The translations under genes were made by a program, and so were the position numbers. From CAYMKL01 sp964390805 (lineage in GTDB: Bacteria > Chloroflexota > Anaerolineae > VGOG01), in contig CAYMKL010000068.1 of assembly GCA_964390805.1 (NCBI GenBank), forward strand, positions 1 through 38,221: DNA of 38,221 nt. Direction: 5' to 3'. The first letter of the stretch is position 1; each line of letters begins with the position of its first letter. This document shows, one piece after another, positions 8,202 through 15,077 of the stretch. The notes below the pieces were generated by a model. That model saw nothing but the letters and a program-made list of their open reading frames with translations, did no database searches and was not told the DNA's origin.

Positions 8202-10607
8202 CTACTCCCCGTAGATGGTGACGAACTGATCCTTCAGCGCCTCAGTGTTCTCTTTGACGCTCACCCAGTCAACGGGGATGCTCTCGATCTCTGCCATCCC
8301 CGGCGTGTCGGCGGGTGGATCAACGTCGGCCCGAACGGGGATGAAGTTGCCCAACTCCACCAGGGTCTTCTGCCCGTCTTGCGAGAGCGCATAGTTCACG
8401 AAGACCTGGGCCGCCTCAGGGTTCTGCGAGGTGTTGAAGATGGCGATGGGGCTGGGGATCATGACCGTCCCTTCTTCCGGCCAGATGTAGTCCACCGGCG
8501 AGCCCTTCGCCTTCGCTCCGCGGATCATGTAGTCGAGGACGATCCCTACCGTCAGCTCACCAGTGGCCAGCGCGTCGCGCACCTTGCCGTTGCTCGTTAG
8601 CTGCACCGCGCCGTTGTCCGCCATATCCTGATAGAACTGCGCGTCAATGTAGTCAGCCAGGGCCGCCATTGTGGCCAGAGCCGCGCCCGACTTGATCGGA
8701 GTGGCCATCCCGATCTTGCCCTGGTAGGCCGGATCGAGGAGACTCTTCCAGCCGGTGGGCTTGGGCTCTACGTCCACGTTGTAGCCCACGACCATGTTGA
8801 TCAGGCGTCCGGCGTAGTAGTAGCCATCGGGATCGCGGAACTCCGCTGGCAGAGCGACAGCCTCGGCCGGGGTGAACTGGAGCAGCACCCCCTTGTCCTT
8901 GAGTTCCTCGTAAGAGGAGGGCTCCGCCACCCAGAGCAGATCGGCGGCAATCGCTCCTGCTTCCATCTCCGCGGCCAGCTTGGCCATCACTGCGCCCGTC
9001 CCGGCGCGGAAGACATCGAGCGTGATCTCAGAGAACTTGCCCTCGAAGTCCGCCTTGATGGTATCCATGATCGCCTCCGGTACGGAGGTATAGATGGTGA
9101 TCTTGCCGGTCGGCGGTGGCGCGGGAGCTGGCGGCGGCACCCCCAGAATCTCGTTGATCTTGGCCTCTGCATCCGCCAGCGCCTGTCCGGGCGTCTTCTG
9201 GCCCACCACCAGGCAGGCGGAGAGTTCGTTGCCCAGGGTGGCGCAGATCTCCTGATGGTTGGGATGCGCCACCGGCAGCCGAATGTAGTTCATTTCCTCT
9301 GCGCCGGCCAGCAGGAAGAGATCCTGGCTGAGATACTCAGCTACGTCGGCGTACCCGGTCATATCCTTGAGCACCAGGTACATCCCGGTGGTCTCCATCA
9401 GGTTGACCGCCTGGCCTGGGCCACTGATGAACTTCACGAACTCCCAGGCAGCATCCTGCTGCTGGCTCAGGGAGAAGATCACGATGTCCCGCTCGTCGGA
9501 GTGGGTGATGGCGTGATCCACTGGGCCGTCATCCGGGATGGGAACGGGTACCATACCGAAGTCCATGTCCGGTGCGGCATCCCTGATGCGGGGCACCATG
9601 AACGTGCCGGACATCAACATGGCTCCCTGGCCCTGGTAGAAGGCGTCCTTGTAGCTGGTGATGTCCATGGGAGCGTACTTGCTGTAGATCTCCTTGAGGA
9701 ACTCCAGCGTCTTGACCCCCTCCGGGCTGTTGACGATGGCCTTTGAGCAGTCGTCAGCGATCATCCCCTGGCCGCCCGTGGCCGAGTAGTACAGTGGATG
9801 CCACAGGAAGTAGGGGCGGTACCACTTGTGGATGCCCGGGTAGGCGACGAAGGCCCAGCGCCCCTCGTCAGGCCGCGTGAGCGCCTCCGCGGCCTCGAGG
9901 AGCTCGCTCCAGGTGGCTGGCGGCTTCTCCGGGTCGAGTCCGGCTTCTGCAAAGAGATCCTTGTTGTAGAAAAGCATCACCGGGTTCGTCCGCCACGGCA
10001 TGGCGTAGACGTGGCCACCAAAGGTCTGGATAGCTCCCTCGGGGATGCGCTTCTTGATATCGCCCCAGTCGCCAAACTCATCCAGGGCCACCAGCGATCC
10101 CCACTGGCCGTACTTGGCCACCTCGGTAGCGTTCATCTGGCATACGTCGGGAGGCACGCCCGCCGCCAGCGCGGCCAGGATGCCCTCCTCGGCCGTCTCG
10201 GTGGAGATGGGCATTGCCTTCACTGTGATGTTAGGGTAGGCGGCCTCAAACGCGGCCACCTGCTTCTCGGCCAACTCCACGTCCATCACGTCGGGCAGGT
10301 GCCAGTAGGTGATGGTCACCGGCTTGGGTGGCGCGGTAGGCTTGGGGGTGGCTGTCACCACCTTTTCCACTTCTGTAGTGACGACCACTTCTGTGGTGAC
10401 GACCACCTCTTTCTCGACCTCAAGGGTCTCGACGACCTTCTTCTCGACCACCACCTCTTTCTCGACCTCGACGGTCTCGATGACCTTCTTCTCGACCACC
10501 ACCTCTTTCTCGATGATCTCTGGTGTGGGAGCTGCGCAGGCCGACAGAAGCGGCAAGAGGCCTACCACCAGGATCATGCCCACAGCTAAGAACTTGTTCC
10601 TTTTCAT
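8202..10607 (-). CDS. Lipoprotein fusing two different ABC solute-binding proteins
   Basis: Extracytoplasmic ligand-binding lipoprotein of 801 residues. The signal peptide ends in the lipobox LSAC (Cys24), followed by a charged stalk of EKEVVVEKK-like repeats (about 31-87). Module A (about 97-489) is a family 1 sugar-type binding protein: ITYWHLPDVMDVELAEKQ, then YAMPWRTNPVMLFYNKDLF, ATWSELLEAAEAL, FYQGQGAMLMSGTF. A proline linker PPPAPAPPP (about 491-499) leads to module B (501-801), an iron/phosphonate-type binding protein: GKITIYTSVPEAIMDTI, FRAGTGAVMAKLAAEMEAG, DLLWVAEPSSYEELKDKG, GWKSLLDPAYQGKIGMATP, VMIPSPIAIFNTSQNPEAAQ. The two modules are from different transporter classes, and both permease classes are encoded in the operon. 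AAGGAGG precedes the ATG by seven bases. No frameshift or internal restart is needed. The 93 bases upstream (10,608-10,700) show no clear promoter. Confidence 0.9.
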   Translation of the reverse strand: MKRNKFLAVGMILVVGLLPLLSACAAPTPEIIEKEVVVEKKVIETVEVEKEVVVEKKVVETLEVEKEVVVTTEVVVTTEVEKVVTATPKPTAPPKPVTITYWHLPDVMDVELAEKQVAAFEAAYPNITVKAMPISTETAEEGILAALAAGVPPDVCQMNATEVAKYGQWGSLVALDEFGDWGDIKKRIPEGAIQTFGGHVYAMPWRTNPVMLFYNKDLFAEAGLDPEKPPATWSELLEAAEALTRPDEGRWAFVAYPGIHKWYRPYFLWHPLYYSATGGQGMIADDCSKAIVNSPEGVKTLEFLKEIYSKYAPMDITSYKDAFYQGQGAMLMSGTFMVPRIRDAAPDMDFGMVPVPIPDDGPVDHAITHSDERDIVIFSLSQQQDAAWEFVKFISGPGQAVNLMETTGMYLVLKDMTGYADVAEYLSQDLFLLAGAEEMNYIRLPVAHPNHQEICATLGNELSACLVVGQKTPGQALADAEAKINEILGVPPPAPAPPPTGKITIYTSVPEAIMDTIKADFEGKFSEITLDVFRAGTGAVMAKLAAEMEAGAIAADLLWVAEPSSYEELKDKGVLLQFTPAEAVALPAEFRDPDGYYYAGRLINMVVGYNVDVEPKPTGWKSLLDPAYQGKIGMATPIKSGAALATMAALADYIDAQFYQDMADNGAVQLTSNGKVRDALATGELTVGIVLDYMIRGAKAKGSPVDYIWPEEGTVMIPSPIAIFNTSQNPEAAQVFVNYALSQDGQKTLVELGNFIPVRADVDPPADTPGMAEIESIPVDWVSVKENTEALKDQFVTIYGE

Positions 10608-10700
10608 CTTTTGTCCTCCTTATTGTTTGTTTTTCAAATACTTTGTCACGTCCGTTCGGTTTTTGTTCGTTGCTGCTTTCTCCTTGCTAGCCACCTCCCT

Positions 10701-11687
10701 TCAGATTCGCCTCCTCGTTGACGCCATCCTTCTATAAGTGTGCCGTTTGCCTTTGATCGCGGCGGCAAACGCTAGAATGTTTTCAGGGATGGCCATACCG
10801 CTGTACCCCCCATCCCCTATCTGATAGATGTCGGCTCCGGTCAGCTTGCCGTCCAGGGCCAGCCGGCGCACTGAGTTGGCATCGGCGCTCTCCTGCGAGG
10901 TGCCGATGGTCACTTCCGCCAGGGCTACCAGTCGGTGGGCAGTGGTCACCGAAGAGGCGATGGTTTCGAGAGTCGTGCCTGGAACGGTGCCCGGCGCAGG
11001 CAACATCACCACGTCTGCACCGGCAGCCACGAGTTCCTCCACCTCGGCTGGACTGAGGAAGTCTGGGGCATCCCTGCTTGACCCTCCCCAGGGCATCCTT
11101 CCGGCCACCAGGACGACTTCCGGCCCCAGTTCCTCTCGCAGCCGGCGCATGTTGGCCCGCAGTGCCTCTGGCGTGATGACTGGGGTTCCAACCAACGTGA
11201 TATAGCCCGCCCCCTGCTCGATGGCTCTGGCTGCCGCCTTCGGCGTCGCCTGGCGACCGGGCGGTGCGGTGATCCCGTCGGCCACTACCTCCAGGCTGAC
11301 TCCCACCACCCGCCGGATCAAACTCCTCAACGCCCTTATCGTGACCCCCAACCCCATTTCCGAGAGGAAACTCCGCACAGGCCCTTCAACCTCCTCCGTC
11401 GGGGCGATACGCAGCCCAACTTCCGCCCAGGCCTTCAGTCCCTCAGGCGTGGACGGCAGACCGGCGATGAGGGGTTTGTCCACGTCATAGTGGTTGAGGT
11501 GAACGATGTCAGCACCGAGGGCAGCAGCCAACCCGGCGTTGCCCACGCCGTCAATGAGCGGGGGGCGGAAAGCAACGACCTCTGCGGCCACGGCACGCCC
11601 TCCGGCTGACCGGATGCTCTCCAGCAACGCCCGACCCTGCAACGTGGCCAATTCATCAGGGCTGGCTTCAATGATCCGCTTTGCCAT
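10701..11687 (-). CDS. Uncharacterised TIM-barrel-like protein of glycoside operons
   Basis: 328 residues, probably cytoplasmic, with no signal peptide or membrane helix. The pattern of alternating strands and helices (LGADIVHLNHYDVDKPLIAG, VSLEVVADGITAPPG, GAGYITLVGTPVITPEAL, EVVLVAGRMPWGG, AGADVVMLPAPGTVPGTT, GADIYQIGDGGYSG) suggests a TIM barrel. The N-terminal RIIEASPDELATLQGRALLESIRSAGGR resembles proteins, often called domain of unknown function or wrongly haloacid dehalogenase, seen beside beta-glucoside transport genes. That recollection is from memory. It starts three bases after the GH4 gene with only a weak AGG ribosome site, so it is probably translated by coupling. The function is not known; a lyase or isomerase acting on the GH4 product is possible but unsupported. 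Confidence 0.75.
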   Translation of the reverse strand: MAKRIIEASPDELATLQGRALLESIRSAGGRAVAAEVVAFRPPLIDGVGNAGLAAALGADIVHLNHYDVDKPLIAGLPSTPEGLKAWAEVGLRIAPTEEVEGPVRSFLSEMGLGVTIRALRSLIRRVVGVSLEVVADGITAPPGRQATPKAAARAIEQGAGYITLVGTPVITPEALRANMRRLREELGPEVVLVAGRMPWGGSSRDAPDFLSPAEVEELVAAGADVVMLPAPGTVPGTTLETIASSVTTAHRLVALAEVTIGTSQESADANSVRRLALDGKLTGADIYQIGDGGYSGMAIPENILAFAAAIKGKRHTYRRMASTRRRI

Positions 11688-11690
11688 CGC

Positions 11691-12980
11691 TTAGCCTCGC
11701 TCGAACTGCGGCAGGTCTGCCCGGTTCGCTTCCAGGATTCGATCCAGCAACCTCTCCGCCACATCAGCCGTGGGCACCAGCGGATGAGCGACCAGGGCCA
11801 AAAGCGCAGCCTGGCGTGAACCAGTCACCGCCGCCTCGACCGTCAGTTCCTCGTAGACCTTCACCGCCTGCACCAACCCCCTCACCGACGGGGGCATCTC
11901 GCCGATGACCGGAGGATGAGCGCCCGAGCGGTTCACCAGCGCTGGTACCTCGACCACGGCCTCGTCTGGGAGACCCTTCAGCGCGCCCCGGTTGGGCACG
12001 TTCACGATGTGCACCTCGTTCTTATCATTGGCGATGGCGCTTATAAGAGCCACGGCGGCATCGGAATACCAGGCCCCCCCGCGCTGCTCGAGCACCTTGG
12101 GCTTCTCTCCGAGGTCGGGGGACTTATACAACTCCATCAGTTCCCGATCAATCTCCATTACCACCTCCGCCCTTGTCTTCTCGGCCTCTTGCATTTGCCT
12201 GAGGACGCGGTCGGTGTGGTAGAAGTAGCGCAGATAGCCCGAGGGTATCAAGGACAGTGCGGTGATCAGCGTTTTGTCGAAATCAAAGTCGAGTAGAGGC
12301 GTCTGACCAGTCCTCTCTGCTATCTCGCCCAGTAGATCGGAGGTGATGTCTCGCCCGTCCAGGAAGACACGCCGTATCCAGCTTAGGTGGTTCAGTCCGA
12401 AGTAGTCCAGCCAGATGCAATCACTGTTCACACCGAGGTGGCGAGCAATGCGGTTGCGCATGGTGATGGGCCCATTGCATAACCCGATGGCCTGAGTCTG
12501 AGAATGTCTGTTGAGCGCTTCGCTGATCAGGCCCGAGGGGTTGGTGAAGTTGATGAGCCAGCCATTTGAGGAGAGGGTCTCCATCTCGCGGGCCAGGTCG
12601 AGCATGACTGGAATGGTGCGCAGGGCCATGGCGAAGCCGCCGGGGCCGGTGGTCTCCTGGCCGATGATGCCGAATTCCAGGGGGATTTTCTCGTCTCTGG
12701 CTCGCCCCTCCAGCCCTCCTACTCGGATCTGGGTCACCACAAAATCGGCCCCGTCCAGAGCCTGGCGTCGCTCGGTGGTGAGAACGACCTCTGTTTCCAC
12801 CCCCGCTCGCTTCACCATCCGCCGGGCCAGGCCGCCGACGATATCGAGCCTCTCCCGATCAATGTCCATCAGGACGATTTGCGAGACAGGCAACTCCTCC
12901 CGTCTGTTGATAAACCCTTCGATCAGCTCGGGCGTGTAACTGCTACCGCCGCCGATCACGCCGACTTTCAATTCAGACAC
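11691..12980 (-). CDS. Glycoside hydrolase family 4 (6-phospho-beta-glucosidase-like)
   Basis: NAD- and metal-dependent hydrolase of phosphorylated glycosides, 429 residues, a normal family length. The NAD-binding loop is KVGVIGGGSSYTPELIEGF at the N terminus, followed by VLMDIDRERLD. Further family landmarks are IGQETTGPGGF, NFTNPSGLI, the metal-binding Cys in GLCNGP (Cys168) and His in FGLNHLSW (His198), and IPSGYLRYFYHTDRVL with the likely catalytic Tyr. Family 4 enzymes oxidise C3 of the sugar and then eliminate the aglycone. The beta-glucosidase sub-branch is the best guess from the CNGP and NHLSW motifs, but no PTS genes are present, so the phosphate would have to come from the neighbouring kinase or be part of the imported substrate. 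It is 19 bases after the PfkB kinase gene. Confidence 0.9.
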   Translation of the reverse strand: MSELKVGVIGGGSSYTPELIEGFINRREELPVSQIVLMDIDRERLDIVGGLARRMVKRAGVETEVVLTTERRQALDGADFVVTQIRVGGLEGRARDEKIPLEFGIIGQETTGPGGFAMALRTIPVMLDLAREMETLSSNGWLINFTNPSGLISEALNRHSQTQAIGLCNGPITMRNRIARHLGVNSDCIWLDYFGLNHLSWIRRVFLDGRDITSDLLGEIAERTGQTPLLDFDFDKTLITALSLIPSGYLRYFYHTDRVLRQMQEAEKTRAEVVMEIDRELMELYKSPDLGEKPKVLEQRGGAWYSDAAVALISAIANDKNEVHIVNVPNRGALKGLPDEAVVEVPALVNRSGAHPPVIGEMPPSVRGLVQAVKVYEELTVEAAVTGSRQAALLALVAHPLVPTADVAERLLDRILEANRADLPQFERG

Positions 12981-12999
12981 AAATGCACCTCCAAGTAGT

Positions 13000-13926
13000 T
13001 CATCTCTCTAGCACAGCTAGGGTCTCCACCATCGAAGGCAGCGCTTTCCCTTTCTCTCGGCTGATACACAGCGCCGCGAAAGCATTGGCGAAATCGCTCA
13101 CCCTCTGCAAGTTCCACCCCTGGAGCAGGCCATAGGCGAACGCGGCCCCGAAATAGTCCCCTGCTCCGACGGGATCATGAGCGTCCACGTCCAGAGACCT
13201 GCTTGAGATGCACTCGCCCCGACTCCAGGTCAGGCATCCTTCGCTCCCTAGCTTGACGGCCACGATTCGCGGTCCCAGCGCCGCCAGCTCCCCGGCTGCT
13301 TCCAGAGGTTGCTCACGGCCCGTCAAGGCTAGAGCCTCTTTCCGATTCACAAAGAGAACGTCAACGTGCCTCATCGTCTCCGGCGTGAGGGCTTTGTCTT
13401 TGAAGAGGTCTGGGGAGATGGGTAAGAGTTGGGTATCCAGCACGACCAGGATTTGCTGCTCTCTTGCCCCCTCAAACAGCCTTGCCAGGGGGCCATCCCA
13501 TAGCTCAGGGTACAGCAGGTAGCCGCCGAAGTAGAGAAGGGCGATTCCTTCCAGAGGACATTGGAGGGTGTCAGGGTCATGGCTTAGGAGGGGAGAGCAA
13601 GCCACGAAGCTTTTGCGCCCACCTTCGCAGATAGCGATGCATCTGGGCATGGGCTGCCCGGCCTGTCTTCGGAGCTTTTCGACGTTGATGCCTTCCTCCC
13701 TTAACCTGGACAGCCAATGATCGGTAGTGGCATCCTCGCCGACGACGCCGCACAGGGAGACCTCAAGGCCCAGCGAGCGGAGGGCCTGAGCGGCGTAAGT
13801 GGCGGAGCCTCCCAACCGTATGACGATGTCCTCAGCCCAGATCGGCTTGCCCAGGACAGCCACGCTCTGCGGGTTGTAGACGATAACATCTAGGCACAGT
13901 TCGCCGAGCACGAGGGCTGCTGGCAT
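13000..13926 (-). CDS. PfkB-family carbohydrate kinase
   Basis: Cytoplasmic sugar or nucleoside kinase of the ribokinase fold, 308 residues. The N-terminal substrate-binding signature is visible in RLGGSATYAAQALRSLGLEV followed by GVVGEDATTDHW. The C-terminal catalytic and anion-hole signature is DPVGAGDYFGAAFAYGLL, with the catalytic Asp in GAGD. The ATG has a strong GGGAGGG site and begins two bases after the repressor stop codon, so the two are co-translated. In this operon it probably phosphorylates the imported sugar or the glycoside that feeds the GH4 enzyme. The specificity (fructose, ribose, adenosine or other) is not readable from the sequence. Confidence 0.88.
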   Translation of the reverse strand: MPAALVLGELCLDVIVYNPQSVAVLGKPIWAEDIVIRLGGSATYAAQALRSLGLEVSLCGVVGEDATTDHWLSRLREEGINVEKLRRQAGQPMPRCIAICEGGRKSFVACSPLLSHDPDTLQCPLEGIALLYFGGYLLYPELWDGPLARLFEGAREQQILVVLDTQLLPISPDLFKDKALTPETMRHVDVLFVNRKEALALTGREQPLEAAGELAALGPRIVAVKLGSEGCLTWSRGECISSRSLDVDAHDPVGAGDYFGAAFAYGLLQGWNLQRVSDFANAFAALCISREKGKALPSMVETLAVLER

Positions 13927-13928
13927 AT

Positions 13929-14714
13929 CTACCCTCCCTGCCCCTGTGATTCGGCGACGATCACCTCGACACCTCGTTCTCCGAGCTCCTGCAAGTACTC
14001 CGTAGGAATTCCTATATCTGTGACTATCCTCGTCACCTCTCCTATCTCCACCATTGGGGCCAGAGTTACGCTCCCAAACTTGCTGTGATCGGCCACGACG
14101 ATGACCTCCCCCGCTGCTTTCATCATAGCTTTGTACATTGAGGCCTCAAGCAGGTCCAGGGTGGTGACTCCGTGCTCGACGCTGATGCCGGTGGTTCCCA
14201 GGAATAGCTTATTGATGTGAATCTGGCCCAACATCGCTTCCCCAAAAGGACCCACCAGGGCAAAGGATCGTTCTCTCAGGCTTCCGCCGGTTACCAGCAG
14301 TTTGATGTGTGGCCGGTTCGCCAGTTGCATAGCGATATTGATAGCATTTGTCACCACGGTGAGTTCCTCGACTGCGCCGATGTGCCTCGCCACCTGCAAG
14401 GTCGTGGTGCCGGCACCGAACGCAATAGTCTCACCGTCTTTGATCAGGCGGGCAGCCGCTAGGCCAATACCTCCTTTCTCTTCTGCATATACTGCTTCCT
14501 TCTCGGTGAAGGAGAGCTGGAGAGCAAGGAAGTTGGAGGCAGCCACAGCGCCGCCGAAGGTCCTTTTCAATAGCCCTGCCTGTTCTAGCTTCAGCAGGTC
14601 CCGTCTGATAGTCATCTCTGAGACGCCAAAGGTGCCGCTCAGATCGGAGACTTCAACCGCCTTGTGCTTTCTAAGCATTTCTAAGATGCGGTCTTGCCTT
14701 TCCGAAGCAAGCAT
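13929..14714 (-). CDS. DeoR-family transcriptional repressor
   Basis: 261-residue repressor. The N-terminal helix-turn-helix (residues about 3-56) has SERQDRILEMLRKHKAVEVSD and the family's typical MTIRRDLLKLEQAGLLKRTFGGA. The C-terminal DeoRC sensor fold, which usually binds a phosphorylated sugar, includes IKDGETIAFGAGTTT, LTVVTNAINIAMQLA, LLVTGGSLRE, HINKLFLGTTGIS, VIVVADHSKFG. The start is the ATG at 14,714, preceded by AAAGGAGG; the open frame continues upstream to 14,924 but has no ribosome site and would cover the promoter. It is the first gene of the operon, just downstream of a promoter overlapped by a perfect palindrome, so self-repression together with the operon is likely. Confidence 0.92.
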   Translation of the reverse strand: MLASERQDRILEMLRKHKAVEVSDLSGTFGVSEMTIRRDLLKLEQAGLLKRTFGGAVAASNFLALQLSFTEKEAVYAEEKGGIGLAAARLIKDGETIAFGAGTTTLQVARHIGAVEELTVVTNAINIAMQLANRPHIKLLVTGGSLRERSFALVGPFGEAMLGQIHINKLFLGTTGISVEHGVTTLDLLEASMYKAMMKAAGEVIVVADHSKFGSVTLAPMVEIGEVTRIVTDIGIPTEYLQELGERGVEVIVAESQGQGG

Positions 14715-14786
14715 AGCATCCTCCTTTCTGATAGAATTGTGTTCGTATGTGTGATTGAACGTGCATATATGTACATAGTATGTGTG

Positions 14787-14819
14787 AATCTGTGCTATAA
14801 TATCATTATAGCACAGATT
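14787..14819. promoter_or_regulatory. Perfect 15-base inverted repeat, likely DeoR operator
   Basis: AATCTGTGCTATAAT, a three-base spacer ATC, and ATTATAGCACAGATT form a perfect palindrome. It covers the -10 box and probable start site of the repressor operon. By symmetry it also places an extended -10 (TGCTATAAT, 14,793-14,801) on the plus strand, though without a good -35. A further CAGATT copy follows at 14,821-14,826. There is no T-run after it, so it is not a typical terminator. Binding by the adjacent DeoR protein is inferred from position. Confidence 0.75.
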
Positions 14820-14833
14820 GCAGATTCTGTCAA
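14805..14833 (-). promoter_or_regulatory. Sigma70 consensus promoter of the catabolic operon
   Basis: Read on the minus strand, TTGACA (14,833-14,828) and TATAAT (14,810-14,805) are both exact consensus and 17 bases apart, with an extended -10 TGC in front of TATAAT. Transcription should start near 14,798, giving a leader of about 85 bases before the repressor ATG at 14,714. Overlap with the inverted repeat implies tight repression. Confidence 0.88.
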
Positions 14834-15077
14834 GCACGAAAGAAACAGGCCACGCTCTTTCTCGCTTTTCTGTTTTCTGCTTTTCTGGGGTGAAAGCAAA
14901 TTCCTCGCTTTTCTTTTGGTGCAAAGTGTGCTACAATGCGTGGAGTACGACAAGCTGACCGACAATCGGCTGGGGGAGAAATCGGAGGACATCTTGTGGG
15001 TGCCCAGGCCGGACGCAAGGCCCGCCCCTACAACACGTTTTGAAACACCCCCACATCAGATGGCCTGGAGGAACAGC

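Larger units (their letters stand above)
14715..15077 (+). promoter_or_regulatory. Divergent intergenic region with candidate promoter for the giant gene
   Basis: This 363-base gap separates the repressor from the giant gene. Besides the palindrome and minus-strand promoter it holds an extended -10, TGCTACAAT at 14,929-14,937, with only a weak -35 (TTTTCT, 17 bases upstream). This is the best candidate for the giant gene and gives a leader of about 135 bases. A C-rich stretch at 15,012-15,033 (GGACGCAAGGCCCGCCCCTA) looks like a dispersed repeat, from memory only. The ribosome site GGAGG lies six bases before the ATG at 15,078. Confidence 0.5.

Noticed and set aside
14787..14819. Rho-independent terminator
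   Set aside because: The stem is AT-rich, lacks a following T-run and overlaps a consensus promoter between divergent genes.
14715..14924. Upstream extension of the DeoR reading frame
   Set aside because: It would cover the promoter and palindrome and has no ribosome site; the ATG at 14,714 has AAAGGAGG.
15012..15033. Dispersed CGCCCCTAC-type repeat in the leader of the giant gene
   Set aside because: It reminds me of a common genome repeat, but there is only one copy in the window, so I cannot support it here.
14694..15077. Upstream extension of the giant reading frame
   Set aside because: It runs through the divergent promoter region; the ATG at 15,078 has GGAGG and starts a signal-like helix.
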